Positions 1-10,553 of a DNA stretch of 64,000 nucleotides are shown here, one piece after another. This DNA comes from Nitzschia sp. DOCU1. Taxonomy: Eukaryota > Bacillariophyta > Bacillariophyceae > Bacillariales > Bacillariaceae. A model generated the notes under the pieces. That model was given only the letters and a program-made list of their open reading frames with translations. It did not search any database and was not told where the DNA came from. The position numbers and the translations under genes are program-made. The stretch covers positions 2,542,001 through 2,606,000 of the forward strand of contig OX595992.1 in assembly GCA_951394045.1 (NCBI GenBank). Reading direction: 5' to 3'. The first letter of the stretch is position 1; every line of letters starts with the position of its first letter.

Positions 1-1228
1 GCTCTTTAATTCGGCGAACAATCGTCATAGCGATTTCCGTCTTGTCCTCCCGATCATGCATGCTCATGTAGGCCTCCGCATACTCAGCGGCAATAGCAGT
101 CAGTCTAGTGTTTCCGTGCCACGACTGAAAGGGCCACCCTCGTCCCATTAGCACATCTTGCGGTGAAGGGTAGGGGACTCTCGAAGTATTTAAATTTGCC
201 CTTTCTTTTCGCCGCCGATCTTCCATGTAAGCTTTAAAGTGTTCCTTGGTATAGATATCCTGACCCAGCTCAAAGCAATCTCGCAATCGAATACCAAACT
301 GCAAAAGTGCATATTTCAATTCCAACGACGATCCGCAATGAACTCGTTCTCGAACCCTCAGATCCTTCTTCATCATTCCATTCACACTACTAATAAATTG
401 ACCCAGAGATGACGACTGGTCACAAAGTACATGATATCCACGTATCCGAATGGGGCGGTCATTGAACACGTGTTGTGCTTTGGTCAGAAATTGAAGCATT
501 TGGCCGGCGTGAAAGTTCCACTTGCCACACACATTGGCCACTTCGACCATTCCTCGTTTCTGCAACTCTTCATCCTCCAGTGCCACCATCAGTTGGTACC
601 AGATATAGCGACACACGGACTTCCAATCACTCACATCTGTGAGGGCAGATATCATAAAGTAGATTGCGTTGAGTCCCTGGTCGTTTACGGTTAACATCTG
701 AAACGACCCTTCGCGCAAATGTTTTCGGTCGGATTCCGTCAAGTCGTCCAACGTTATTGTTTTGCCAAGCTTTTCTTCTCCAAACAGGTCAAGTTTGTGA
801 TCAAAGTATCGGCACATTTTCTCCGCGGCCCTTTCGTGATCGAATCGTTCTGCCCGGAGAAACATTAAATGGAGCTTGTCGTCATTGGCAATGCTCGGCT
901 TGAGAAAAATGGCTCGATCCAAAGCCGAGCGTCGCCGTTTGGCTACTTTGGCCAACATATCTTTCATTTGCAAGAGAGAGGACTCGACCAGCTCGGGTGT
1001 TTCATCGACGACATCATGAATTCCATGGATTTCTTCATATATCTTTTCCCGTTCCGAGACGGTCAAAGAATTCATATCTCGTGCCAAAATGCTCTTATTA
1101 TTTTCGTGGATTTTGTCCGCCCAAACTGCTTCTTGGGGTGATGTTACTATTATTTCATACTTTGATGATGACAAAATCATCGAAGACGACGTCGTCGGTT
1201 CCCTCGCTCTTTGGCAGCAGTTTGCCAT
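1..1228 (-). CDS. CRAL-TRIO/DUF6824-like family protein, cut off by window edge
   Basis: Reading the minus strand from an ATG at 1228 gives an open frame that runs off base 1, so the C-terminus is missing. The start was chosen because it yields a Cys-Cys N-terminus like that of the paralogues (MANCC here, MSRCC or MENCC elsewhere), with an in-frame stop just upstream at 1286-1288. It contains the family block LTVSEREKIYEEIHG, a CRAL-TRIO-N-like segment (LHLMFLRAERFD), a CRAL-TRIO-like core and the DUF6824-like signature PSPQDVLMGRGWPFQSWHGN. The order matches the four complete copies in this window. CRAL-TRIO domains bind lipids; the DVLMGRG domain has no function known to me. The role is therefore unknown, perhaps lipid-responsive regulation (inference). 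It points away from the plus-strand cluster. Confidence 0.85.
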   Translation of the reverse strand, partial: MANCCQRAREPTTSSSMILSSSKYEIIVTSPQEAVWADKIHENNKSILARDMNSLTVSEREKIYEEIHGIHDVVDETPELVESSLLQMKDMLAKVAKRRRSALDRAIFLKPSIANDDKLHLMFLRAERFDHERAAEKMCRYFDHKLDLFGEEKLGKTITLDDLTESDRKHLREGSFQMLTVNDQGLNAIYFMISALTDVSDWKSVCRYIWYQLMVALEDEELQKRGMVEVANVCGKWNFHAGQMLQFLTKAQHVFNDRPIRIRGYHVLCDQSSSLGQFISSVNGMMKKDLRVRERVHCGSSLELKYALLQFGIRLRDCFELGQDIYTKEHFKAYMEDRRRKERANLNTSRVPYPSPQDVLMGRGWPFQSWHGNTRLTAIAAEYAEAYMSMHDREDKTEIAMTIVRRIKE

Positions 1229-1989
1229 TTTGACGAGGGAAAGGCACTCTCTTGTGATGAACGTAAAAGGCAAAATGAGGTGTGGTCATGTAGTCTAACC
1301 AAAAGATCGCTTTTGGCGCCAAAGTCATTGGTGGGGCTGTAGTGGGTCACGAATCCCAGTGTCAACTATGCAAATAAATACCTTTTTACGGGGCGGCGGT
1401 TGGGATCGTGGGCCATACAAAGGCATAGGTACTCTCCTTTTTGGTCTTGCTCCACGAGTCGCTAGTTCAATGTGGAAATCGACCGACTCTAAATACCTTT
1501 GTTCTTGGCCTTCGCTATGCATTCTAATTTTTATATCGAAGGATTTCCTCATTATTAAAACGGACATTTCTGCAATCTGTGTGGGGTCAATAATATCCGC
1601 TACAAGACGACGTCACATGGACAAATTTGTTATATAAATTCAAAGAAGAACCTACCCAATGCAATCTCATTCGTTTGCCACGTAGAAGACATACCACATG
1701 AGTGTGTTCATTGGATCCAAAGCTCGTGCAAAAAACGAACCGTCAATGACCTTCTGCCACCAAAATCACTGACTTGTAGTGAGAGCCGGAAAGTTCGCCC
1801 TCGTGTGCCATGCGTGTGAACGGAGGGTTCTTTCACTTTTGGGCACGCCTCGATCGTCTTCCCATTTTCACTGCTGCCGCGTTGCTGCATATCTTGCATC
1901 TCCGTGGGCATGTATTGAACCACTTATCATCGGGTGGTATCATTGATTTGTTAACTCAGACCCCCCACCGACCTTGTTGTAAATCCACC
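1229..1989. other. Intergenic, divergent promoter region
   Basis: This stretch lies between the divergent starts of the minus-strand family gene (1228) and the Gln-rich gene (1990). The frame of the latter stays open upstream to 1810, but that extension reads like untranslated sequence. No other gene, repeat or RNA was recognised. Confidence 0.4.
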
Positions 1990-3372
1990 ATGGGCGACCA
2001 TAATAACCACATTCAGGAGGAGCAGGATGAAGCCATGGAGTGGATTACAGACTGGGATTACGAGCGTGTCTTGCCCCCAGAGGCGCATTCTCCTGACCCG
2101 GCACCCCCCGCTCATCACACGTCTTATTATCATCCGCATCACGATGCGCATCAGCAGCAGCAACAGCAGAGTGATGACGATGCTAGTATGGGCGACGTAG
2201 AAGACGATGATGAGGATGTTCATGACCCTTTGCCGTTGGATGCAGAAAATGACCCCCGCCACCACGAATCCTCTCAGGAAATTGCCATCTTTTGGACTCG
2301 AGCAACTGAAGAACTGACCGATGAAGAACTCAATGGCATGTTTGGGGACGCCAACGCCACTCATCCTTTGGTTAGCAGTCGCCGAAATTCCCGCGATTCA
2401 CTTGGCTTCCTGATGGAAGCCGAAGTATCCGCCCACCAACAGCCAGCAGCGGACGAAGATGAGGACTTGATCATGGGTCCACTTCAGGACAAGGAAGGTC
2501 TGCTGCCTCCCATGTCGGATTCGCAACTCTTTCATCAGGGCAATGCGCAATACGGTATGATTGAATCGCATGCGATCCATGCGAGTCCAGTTAAATCCAC
2601 CCCGGCTGCTACGGTGCAATTTCCCAGTGACTCCACGGGCACCCATACCACGGTGGATCTCATGGATGACACGGAAGATGACGAAGACGACGACGCAGAA
2701 CAAGAAGACGATGTAGCGCAACAAAATGGAGAATACGTGTCTGCTACGCCTGCTAATGATGCCAAGCAGCAGCAACACCCTGACGCCATTTTTGAACGTC
2801 AACAGCAACTGCTTCATGAAGTTCTGCAACAAGCTCCTTCGAGCGCGGCCAGGAGGTCCAGTTACGAGTTGCCCCGCCCGTCGGATCATCAACAGCGTTT
2901 GTTACAAGAAATGAAGGAACGTCCAGCCGCCAGTAATAAGAAGCGCCCTCCACAAAAAGAGGATCCCATTTTTGCTCGCCAGCAACAAATCTTTCAACAA
3001 TTGCGGGAGCATGAGGAAGAACAAAAACAACAGCAGCAGCAGCAACAACAATCGGTGGCGCACTACCATCCCTACAACAATTACAATGCCTTTTACTCCA
3101 ATTCTCCTGTCTCGGTCACCAAAACACTCACCCGAGCCGGCATGGACAGTGATGAATACCAAAAAGTGGTCACACGCCTCACGGAGAAGAATCTCATGGA
3201 ACGTCAACGGGCGATGCTTCAAGAGAGCATGAAGCGCAGTTTAGAAACACGCCAAGCATTGCACATCAAGCCAACCGCTTTGCCCGATTACAATCACGAC
3301 AAGCTGAGTCAAGTTCTCAAGGACATTGAGGTGTCGACCCGGAGCATTTCGGAAACCTATGGAAGGCGATAG
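1990..3372 (+). CDS. Glutamine-rich, acidic low-complexity protein
   Basis: A 460-residue protein of no recognised family. The ATG at 1990 sits in a strong context (ccaccATGG) and is preferred over in-frame upstream codons from 1810, whose translation looks like leader. The first 100 residues are His/Pro/Gln-rich, followed by two acidic runs (around residues 60-85 and 225-245). The C-terminal half contains a repeated unit: DAIFERQQQLLHEV near residue 264 and DPIFARQQQIFQQL near residue 323, then a run of eight Gln, and a final predicted helical part (MERQRAMLQESMKRSLETRQ). Such proteins are often nuclear co-regulators or RNA-granule components, but nothing here proves that. Base composition resembles the neighbours. 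The 3' end faces the metacaspase gene. Confidence 0.75.
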   Translation: MGDHNNHIQEEQDEAMEWITDWDYERVLPPEAHSPDPAPPAHHTSYYHPHHDAHQQQQQQSDDDASMGDVEDDDEDVHDPLPLDAENDPRHHESSQEIAIFWTRATEELTDEELNGMFGDANATHPLVSSRRNSRDSLGFLMEAEVSAHQQPAADEDEDLIMGPLQDKEGLLPPMSDSQLFHQGNAQYGMIESHAIHASPVKSTPAATVQFPSDSTGTHTTVDLMDDTEDDEDDDAEQEDDVAQQNGEYVSATPANDAKQQQHPDAIFERQQQLLHEVLQQAPSSAARRSSYELPRPSDHQQRLLQEMKERPAASNKKRPPQKEDPIFARQQQIFQQLREHEEEQKQQQQQQQQSVAHYHPYNNYNAFYSNSPVSVTKTLTRAGMDSDEYQKVVTRLTEKNLMERQRAMLQESMKRSLETRQALHIKPTALPDYNHDKLSQVLKDIEVSTRSISETYGRR

Positions 3373-4002
3373 TAATATGAAAAGCATGTTCTGGATGCCA
3401 CATATACACCAACGAATGAGACGGCCAAAAAAATCCACTTTTTTATTTCATTCTCTTGAAAATCCAAATGCACCGCTTAATTTTCTTTTTATAATATTCC
3501 ATAAAAATAGTACACTGTAAACTATTCAAATGAAAACAATAACGTTATGCCCCCACGCCAATCAGTGGTCTGCTCGCCCATTGACAATGCAGAGTCGATT
3601 ATTGCTGTGGCTGGGAAATAGTGCTTTGCTCAGAATTCCCAAGTCTTTCGTTTGCATATGCAGTTTTCTTGACTCTAGATACTCTAGCAGCCTATGCTCC
3701 TTCGGAGAGAACAAACAAACTTGCCCCAGGATTCAAAGCACTACATTCGATGAATGCCATACTGGAGTATTTCAATTTCATTTGTGGGAACAAGTCGGTC
3801 AACAAGTTTACATCCTTACTGTGCCAGTTCTACCAGAAAGCGCAGCCCCTCGTCCCACTACGACAAAATAGACAACTACCTGGAGTGCTACTAGCAAATG
3901 GTTGCAACATAACGCAGTGTCTTATCACATCCATTATACACAATCAAAGGCAACGCCTCTAATCTCTCCCACGACGGGCAAATTGTTGATGAACCTTCAA
4001 CC
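3373..4002. other. Intergenic between convergent genes
   Basis: AT-rich 3' flanks of the Gln-rich gene and the metacaspase gene. Two overlapping open frames occur here (3530-3871 and 3621-3962), but they lack any recognisable domain, and their composition does not look coding. I see no repeat or RNA gene. Confidence 0.4.
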
Positions 4003-5279
4003 CTATTTCTTCTTGCCGAACAGACCTTTGAGACCTTTCTTTTTCTTCTTCTCCTGAGGTTCAGGTTCGGGCTCGGGTTCCTCCTCGTCGTATTCTTCTT
4101 CCGGCTCTTCTTCCTCCTCCTCCGATACTTCTTCCTTTTTCTTTTTTTTGGGTTTCTTCTCTGCAGCCTTTTCTGCTTTCTTGGGTTTCTTTGCTGCGGC
4201 CGCCTTCTTTTTGGCTGGCGCCTTACTACTCTTCTTGGGCTTTAGATCGACTCCACTGGCAGGAATCTTCTTAAAGCCCTCATCTCGACGAATTTCAGTG
4301 TCACCTGGGTTGCATACAAAAGGAAGATCCATGGCGGTACCAGAGTGGCAACAGTCAATAATGCAAACAACATGAACACCGGCCCGAACCTTGGTCACAA
4401 ACTCTGAATAAATCCAGTCATCCATAATTTGGCCGCTTTCTTTGTAGTCACCAGGGATGAGAATCTGTGAAAAGGAGGGATATAGTAGATTGAGAAATTA
4501 GCAAAAGCCATAACTTTCCATTAGCGAGGTCTTCCATTCATCCCGACCCACCTCATCGTAACCGTCTTCCTCGTCTCCACTTTTATCTGCCATTTGGCCA
4601 CCGTGACCTGCACAAAGAAGAAGAAATATATTGTTGTCAGGGCTTCGGGGCCTCTCCTCAATAGTGCAGCAGAGATCTCTGTTCCGCGAAGCTTACCGGA
4701 AAACTGGAAAAATATAACATCTCCTGGTTCACTAATCTCCACGAGTCGAACCAAACCATCTTCAATGAGTTGCTTGGTCGGCTGATGGTGTTTTCCGTCA
4801 TCCATCAGAATGAGCATGTTCTCCCGTTCAAAGCCGCACACATTGATCAAAAATTCCTTGACGTTACGCGTATCCTTTTGACATCCGCTCAACGAGTTGG
4901 GTTCTCCTTCATAGTTAATACCCACCAGCAAAGCACGCCTGATACCTTCACAGTCTGGTGGAACAATATGCAATTCGGAATTCACATCAATCGGCCTTGA
5001 CGATGACAGCTGAGGTTGTTGATTGAGTCCAATCTCCTCGATTTTCTCTCTCATGAGCTCGAGTGTTTCCGCCCACGTGTATCGAATATCATCTTCATCT
5101 TCATCTCTGTAGAGAGTTTGAAGAAGTGCGGATGTGCAAGCACCGCCTGCCTTGCCAGCAGGATCCGGCAATTGAAAGGTACCCACATTCGACACTTCTG
5201 TCGATTGCTGACTGTCGCTAGCACCCGCAAACATGTAAATCTCGGCGGGAATTTCCCGGGCAATGGCGTCATCGTCCAT
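4003..5279 (-). CDS. Type III metacaspase (p10 domain ahead of p20), three exons
   Basis: A cysteine protease of clan CD cutting after Arg/Lys, 366 residues. Exons on the minus strand: 5279-4697, 4607-4552 and 4464-4003. The two introns (89 and 87 bp) begin GTAAGC and GTGGGT, end CAG, and restore the frame exactly. Residues about 13-95 form the p10-like part (YMFAGASDSQQSTEV, GGACTSALLQ, QQPQLSSS). The p20 part follows from residue 115 (RRALLVGINY), with catalytic His196 in SGHGGQ and Cys252 in DCCHSGT; the usual Ser before the catalytic Cys is Cys. The p10-before-p20 order defines type III metacaspases, known from algae with secondary plastids. The C-terminal 100 residues are Lys- and Glu-rich and end GLKGLFGKKK. 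Likely cytosolic and Ca-dependent, in stress or cell-death signalling (family knowledge). The ATG at 5279 gives the full p10. Confidence 0.92.
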
Positions 5280-6051
5280 TTTGTCGTCGTTGCAAAACAG
5301 CGCACACCAAGCTAGAGACCGATATATCTAAGAAGGCAAACCCCGCAACAGAAAGATTGATTCTGGGATCGTCCGAGAGATGGGTTTGAGAGGAACGTCT
5401 TGGGTTGTTGATGCCGCGGACCCGCGAGGTCATCTTTTTTTGGCAAGCAAGATCCAAATGACCTTCTCGGCGGTGGGAGATGTGGGCTGGTGGAGGCGGG
5501 CCAGCGCGCAAGGACTCGTTCGATCACGGGACATCTTTTAGCGAGCAGGACGAATCGGACGGACCCCAAAACCGCTACGACAGAATTCGCCATAGTTTAG
5601 TGTACTCGTAAATTGGCGGATACTGAAATATGCGCCCATTTTCAACAAAATGCTGTTTCCTTTTTTATCATGATATAAAATAACCCTGCACCGGGTTTTA
5701 ATTATGTTTCAAGAAAACAGAAGGACGCCTTGTTCTTCTATTCATTGGTGGCGTCAGAATTCGGCCGATGGGAGAACATACCAGTTCCAAACGCTTCCTT
5801 CCAATAACACACGCAAAGATTGAGAACATCGGGAAGCAGTTCATTAGTGATAACATGACTTCAACTTGAGGCCTCCGGGGTAACAATTTGAAGTCCGAAG
5901 AAACATAAAGTCCTCCTAACATTGCGCTATCACAAATCGGGGTTTTGGAGGGATGGACCACAGACCTGCGAACACTTATTTTGCAACAACACCTCAATCT
6001 CACAGAGAGGAAAAAAGGGTTTCCGACAACGTCTGAGCATAATACCCAACG
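5280..6051. other. Divergent promoter region, metacaspase / paralogue A
   Basis: Upstream regions of the metacaspase (minus) and family paralogue A (plus). An AT-rich stretch lies at 5640-5710. No gene or RNA was recognised; the small open frames on the minus strand have no domain and look random. Confidence 0.4.
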
Positions 6052-7578
6052 ATGTCACGATGTTGTGGTGTTGACTGTGGTAGAACCTCGTCCGAGGAAG
6101 ATGAGCTGCAGCCCGAGTATCTCTTCTCCAGTCGTCCTCGTCTTGAAACAAGGACAGCATCGCGATTTGTGGTCGATGAACCTTCGTTGGCACGAGAACT
6201 TAATGCCTTGACTGTCGAAGAACGAGAGAAGGTTTACGAGGAAATTCATGGAGTTGTCGATGTTGTCGAAGAGACGCCTGAGTTAGTGGCATATAGTCTT
6301 CAGCAGATGAGAGAAGAACTAGCCAAAGTCCCGAAACGGAAACGAGTCAGTTTCGATCGAGCCGGCTTCCTAAAGCCCAGCATTGCAACGGACGACAAAT
6401 TTCACTTGATGTTTCTTCGGGCAGAACGATTCGACCCAGAGAAGGCAGCTGTGAAAATGTACCGTTATTTTGATCATAAGCTTCAGTTGTTTGGTGACGA
6501 AAAGTTGGTCAAGCGAATCACTCTTGACGACCTTGGTGAGGCCGAGATGGAGTACATGTACGGAGGTTGGTTACAGCTTGTGAAAGTAAACGACAAGGGG
6601 CTATGGGCACTGTACGAGAGGATCTCCCACCTCACGAATGTAGATGACTGGAAGCCATTTGCGCGGTACACCTGGTATCATCTTTTGTCTGTCCTCGAAA
6701 ACGAGGAAGAAATGCAGAGGAGAGGGATTGTCGAGGTAGCCAACATGTGCATGCCTTGGCATGTCGGTGTGGGTTCATTGTTGAACGCCTTACGGAATTC
6801 CGGTCACATCTTGAATGATCGCCCAGTCCGAATCTGCGCCTATCATCTCCTCTACGACCAGCCCTCACTAGTTCCCTTCATCTCCGGCATGAATAGCATA
6901 ATGAAGAAAGAATTGAGACTTCGGAATAAGTTTCATTTCGGCTCTTCCCTGGAAAACAAGTATCACCTGATGTCATTTGGGATCACTGTCCCTGATGAAG
7001 TCTTCCAACTCGGTCATGGCGTACTTACTAAGGACAATATGGATGCCTATTTGGAAGAACGACGCCGAAAGGAAGCCGAGCTGGAGCGCCAGGATAATGA
7101 GAGTTTGTCTGATGGCTGTTGTCTCTTTCCTTCTCCCAAAGATGTGCTGATGGGCCGTGGTCGTCCGTTCCAATCATGGTACGGCAACGTTGCTTTGATG
7201 TCCATTGTTCAGGAGCATACACAGATTTACTACAAGCAAGTTGAACGTCAGGACAAGACTGAAGTAGCGTCCTCCATCGTCCGTCGGATCCAAGAAGAAG
7301 GCGGTCGGTTTCTCAAGCGTACAGATCATCATTGGGAGCCCGTGAAGGACATTGCTGCAAGACACAAAGTCAGTCAACTGATACGCGCAAATTGGAGGAG
7401 CCGCCAGTCTGGTGGCGACTCAAACTCCGAGGATGACGATGACCCGACACAAGATGTACTTCTACCACAGAAAGAAGATGAAGTGGAAGTTCTCTCCAAT
7501 GAACCAGGAGGTTATTCCTCAAACAAGCTAAGTTGTTCAACGGAACAGCCTTCCAGCAAGAGACATCGACTGTACTAG
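6052..7578 (+). CDS. CRAL-TRIO/DUF6824-like protein, paralogue A
   Basis: A 508-residue protein, first complete member of the tandem family. Layout: Cys-rich N-terminus (MSRCC, C9) with an acidic stretch; conserved helical block at residues 45-85 (LTVEEREKVYEEIHGVVDVV); CRAL-TRIO-N-like segment at 115-150 (FHLMFLRAERFDPEKAAVKM); CRAL-TRIO-like core at about 170-312 including RPVRICAYHLLYDQPS; DUF6824-like domain at 360-448 (FPSPKDVLMGRGRPFQSWYG, then IVRRIQEEGGRFL); acidic and basic tail ending SSKRHRLY. SEC14-type domains carry phosphoinositides or other lipids. The second domain is common in diatoms and of unknown function. No membrane segment or signal peptide is seen, and the tail KRHR may be nuclear (inference). 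The first 25 residues differ from B and C by small in-frame changes. Single exon. Confidence 0.88.
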   Translation: MSRCCGVDCGRTSSEEDELQPEYLFSSRPRLETRTASRFVVDEPSLARELNALTVEEREKVYEEIHGVVDVVEETPELVAYSLQQMREELAKVPKRKRVSFDRAGFLKPSIATDDKFHLMFLRAERFDPEKAAVKMYRYFDHKLQLFGDEKLVKRITLDDLGEAEMEYMYGGWLQLVKVNDKGLWALYERISHLTNVDDWKPFARYTWYHLLSVLENEEEMQRRGIVEVANMCMPWHVGVGSLLNALRNSGHILNDRPVRICAYHLLYDQPSLVPFISGMNSIMKKELRLRNKFHFGSSLENKYHLMSFGITVPDEVFQLGHGVLTKDNMDAYLEERRRKEAELERQDNESLSDGCCLFPSPKDVLMGRGRPFQSWYGNVALMSIVQEHTQIYYKQVERQDKTEVASSIVRRIQEEGGRFLKRTDHHWEPVKDIAARHKVSQLIRANWRSRQSGGDSNSEDDDDPTQDVLLPQKEDEVEVLSNEPGGYSSNKLSCSTEQPSSKRHRLY

Positions 7579-7818
7579 TTGCGGACTGGGTCACCAGTTA
7601 CTACTGTGGTGGTCTCACCGCGATGAATTCATCGTCCTCGTCCTCGTCCTCGTTCCATGATTCAAGAAGGTCGAAGAGTAGCCTCGCGGTGTCCAATCGA
7701 AAAGTGTACCTCGTTATCTGGCTCATCGACGGCACTGTGACATCCGAGGGCATGGTCTATTCTGTAGAGCGCTGTAGTTGTAGTGGCTCCTTGGTGGTAG
7801 TACATGGCAAAGTTTCTG

Positions 7819-8130
7819 TTGCAAAGTCAGTCAACTGCTGATACTACGCGCAAATTGGAGGAGCCGTCAGTATGGCGGGGAGTCAAACTCCGACGATGAA
7901 GATGACCCGACGAAACAAGTGGAATTGCTCTCCAGTGAACCAAGCAAGCCAGTTTCCTCCCCGCAAGAGCCATCCAGCAAGAGATATCGACTTTACCTAC
8001 TAAATGCTGATCGGAGGGTCCATGTCGCCGTGACTGTCGTGGTCTTAACGCGATGAGGAATTCATCGTCCTCGTTGTTCAAGACTTCAACAAGACGAACA
8101 TGAAGGTCAAATAGTAGCAGCTTCGCGGCG
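7819..8130 (+). pseudogene. Remnant of the 3' end of a family gene plus its 3' flank
   Basis: From about 7819 the sequence repeats the last 60 codons of paralogue A (KVSQL..RANWRSRQ.GG.SNSDD..., ending PSSKRYRLY) and then the 3' flank: the GCGATGA...ATTCATCGTCCTCG segment occurs near 7620 and again near 8050. Two 3-base insertions keep the frame open. The tail wording (SSEPSKPVSS) is closer to paralogue C than to A. There is no upstream family sequence, so this is a truncated duplicate and not a gene. It marks a past unequal exchange inside the cluster. Confidence 0.75.
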
Positions 8131-8565
8131 GTCGTTATCTTGCTAATGATGATACTGTAGTATCTGTAAAATGCTAGTTGTGAGGGCTGTGGGTATCGAT
8201 TCGTCTACACCCACAGGCGCCCCGTGGGCATTGTTACGATCCACACTATCTACCGACAGTACGTAGTATGCCGATAGGCGGAGGCCGGTCCGCGCGCTTG
8301 GATTTATTCGAGTACTCCCCCCGCATCCAAAACCGAGACTTCCCTCCGAGCCCACTGCGTCGAAGAAGTTCCCCGAACGTCCCGCGAATCCATTCACGAT
8401 GATGGCGCTATTGCTTCTTCGCTTGCACCCAGCGTAACTACTAGCTAGATCGTGCAGACAAACTACGAAAACGAAGTTAGTTCTCAATGGACATAAACTG
8501 ATGTTCTGGAAAAGAGTATAACCTGTCGTTTGTCTCTTTATCAAACTTCATCTAGAGAAATCACC
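8131..8565. promoter_or_regulatory. Upstream region of the PAF-acetylhydrolase-like gene
   Basis: About 430 bp between the gene remnant and the lipase start. No coding sequence, repeat or recognisable regulatory motif was found; the minus-strand open frame at 8143-8544 has no domain. Confidence 0.35.
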
Positions 8566-9942
8566 ATGGTCGGCATTCCTTCCAACGGCGGCAATATCCT
8601 GGATCCCAGCCTGCCAGTGGGTGTTCATTACTTTCCCGCCACGGACAGACATCCTCCTCTTCGCATATTTTATCCTGCATTAGCTTCGTTGCCCAAAGAT
8701 GGGAAGAAGGTCGGCTGGTTTCAAGAGACGGGCGTGGCGCCCTATTTGATGGGGTATCTTCACACCATTCGAGTTGTTACCGGGAATTCCCTAGTCAGTC
8801 GCTGGCTGGTCCAGCCCTGTGTGACTATCTTGACATGGATTCTACCCATGACATGGCTCAAACTACCTGGAGTGTATCAAGATGCTCTTCCTATCAACAC
8901 GAACGACAGCGCCAAATCATCGCGTCATGATCTTCCATTAATCATTTTTTCACATGGCTTGACGGGTACAGGGCAAGAAAATGCAGCCTTGTGCGCGGCA
9001 TGGGCTCAACAGGGGCGGGTCGTAGTGAGCGTTCATCATACCGACGGTAGTTCGTGTCGCGTTCCGCTAAAGGATGGGACGGTCTTGTATTATCAACACG
9101 GTCCCCCCATGACGGAATACGACGCGTCGTTTCGACCACGTCAGGTCCAAGTACGAGCCAAGGAAGTCTTTCAAGCAAGGAATTTCATGGTAACGGAAAA
9201 TGACGATGATGATACCACTTCTGCTTTATTGAATCAAATACGACAGCTCGTGGATCCACAACGAGTAGTGGCAGCTGGATATTCCTACGGAGCGGCGACT
9301 GTAGCTCAAGCGGTGGTCATGACTCTGAAACCTAGAACAAGTAGTAGCTCATTGGACGACGATAGCGACGAAGACGAACAAGAAGAAAAAAAGAGCGAGA
9401 CGTTTCCTCCAACAACACAACAAACACGACCTCTACCACCGTTTCAAGCTGCCATTTTTTTGGATGGATGGTTTCATATTGATGTTCAAGAAAGTGCCGG
9501 GATCGAATTTGAGTTGCCCCCTGAACCGTTTGAGTATTTGAAACATCACGATGAAACATGGCCCATACCATCGCTCTTTATCAATTCGCAGCAATTTCAG
9601 GGCTACACCAAACTTTACCAGGCTACCGAACGACTAGCCAGTGCTGCCGCCAATACCAGTACTACAACCGACAATGACAATGATAACACTCGTCCAGAAC
9701 GAGAAGAAAATATTACGGTTTTGCCAGAAACAGGGCATCAAAACTTTTGCGATGTGATTTTTTGGTTACCGCATGGACTCCTACGGAAAATGATGATGGG
9801 GGCGATTGGAACGACAGATCCTTTGCTTGCCTATCAGGAAATGGTGCAGCATAGTCAAGACTTTTTGCAGGTACACGTTGGGAATACGGCTAGTACTATT
9901 AGTAATACTGGTAATAACAGTCATCGTAGAAACGATGAGTAA
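8566..9942 (+). CDS. PAF-acetylhydrolase-like phospholipase A2 (alpha/beta hydrolase)
   Basis: A 458-residue serine hydrolase resembling plasma/cytosolic PAF-acetylhydrolase (isoform II), which removes short or oxidised sn-2 acyl groups from phospholipids. The oxyanion-side motif is LPLIIFSHGLTGTG (residues 123-136). The nucleophile elbow is GYSYG with Ser240, the acid is probably Asp300 (IFLDGWF), and His391 follows in PETGHQNF. This order and spacing match the family. Acidic low-complexity inserts (residues 211-218 and 261-275) and an Asn/Asp-rich loop (367-376) are unusual. ATG 8566 lies in a strong context (tcaccATGG) and is preferred over the in-frame codon 12 residues upstream. No clear signal peptide; hydrophobic residues 85-100 could touch a membrane. 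It sits between paralogues A and B, and a decayed copy of its 3' end follows B, so both genes were once duplicated as a unit. Confidence 0.88.
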   Translation: MVGIPSNGGNILDPSLPVGVHYFPATDRHPPLRIFYPALASLPKDGKKVGWFQETGVAPYLMGYLHTIRVVTGNSLVSRWLVQPCVTILTWILPMTWLKLPGVYQDALPINTNDSAKSSRHDLPLIIFSHGLTGTGQENAALCAAWAQQGRVVVSVHHTDGSSCRVPLKDGTVLYYQHGPPMTEYDASFRPRQVQVRAKEVFQARNFMVTENDDDDTTSALLNQIRQLVDPQRVVAAGYSYGAATVAQAVVMTLKPRTSSSSLDDDSDEDEQEEKKSETFPPTTQQTRPLPPFQAAIFLDGWFHIDVQESAGIEFELPPEPFEYLKHHDETWPIPSLFINSQQFQGYTKLYQATERLASAAANTSTTTDNDNDNTRPEREENITVLPETGHQNFCDVIFWLPHGLLRKMMMGAIGTTDPLLAYQEMVQHSQDFLQVHVGNTASTISNTGNNSHRRNDE

Positions 9943-10553
9943 GAACCGAATTTTGAATGATTGATAATCACACTACCCTTGATTTGCATTTGCTCGTTAC
10001 GACCTTCTTGATTACAGTAGGCAGTAATGGGTGGTAGAAGATAAGAGGGAGCGGAACTACCGGTAGTAGTACGGTAGCCACCGTTGTCACTTGGACGACA
10101 TGGTTCATCACTCCTGCTGCTCTCTACTACTCCAACTACTATCGTTGAAGCAGCTACTACTACCTCAGGTACAACTACCTCTATCTCGCAATGGGGTTTC
10201 TTGGCCTCGACTTCGCTCGTGCGCTCTCTCTACTCACCATTTCTCCAAAGATAATCCGCGTTTTCGACATAAAACCATTTAAAAGCCATAAGTAACTCGG
10301 TACTTCGCACTTCTCTAAAGAATTTCATAACCAAGAACTACAAGAAGAATTAGAAGACGCGGACAAGCTACTGTATGAGATGGAGATGCCGTTCGTCGCC
10401 GCCACCGTCCATCGCAGTTCGTTATTCGTGGAAGGCTGCTATTAGATGACCTCAACAGTTTCAAACGACCTCCGCACAACACGCACATACTAACAAATAT
10501 CCTTCATCCCTTTCCGCAATGAATGGATCTCGTTGAACCAGTACTATCCGAAG
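9943..10553. other. Intergenic, lipase 3' flank and paralogue B promoter
   Basis: The first part (about 9945-10060) is repeated in decayed form at 12335-12530. The last part (about 10405-10553, with CCCTTTCCGCAATGAATGG) is repeated upstream of paralogue C at 15675-15870. A palindromic ACTACCGGTAGT lies near 10058. No gene was recognised. Confidence 0.5.

Noticed and set aside
3530..3962. Two overlapping frames of 113 codons each in the intergenic region
   Set aside because: No domain, no homologous blocks elsewhere in the window, and AT-rich flank-like composition.
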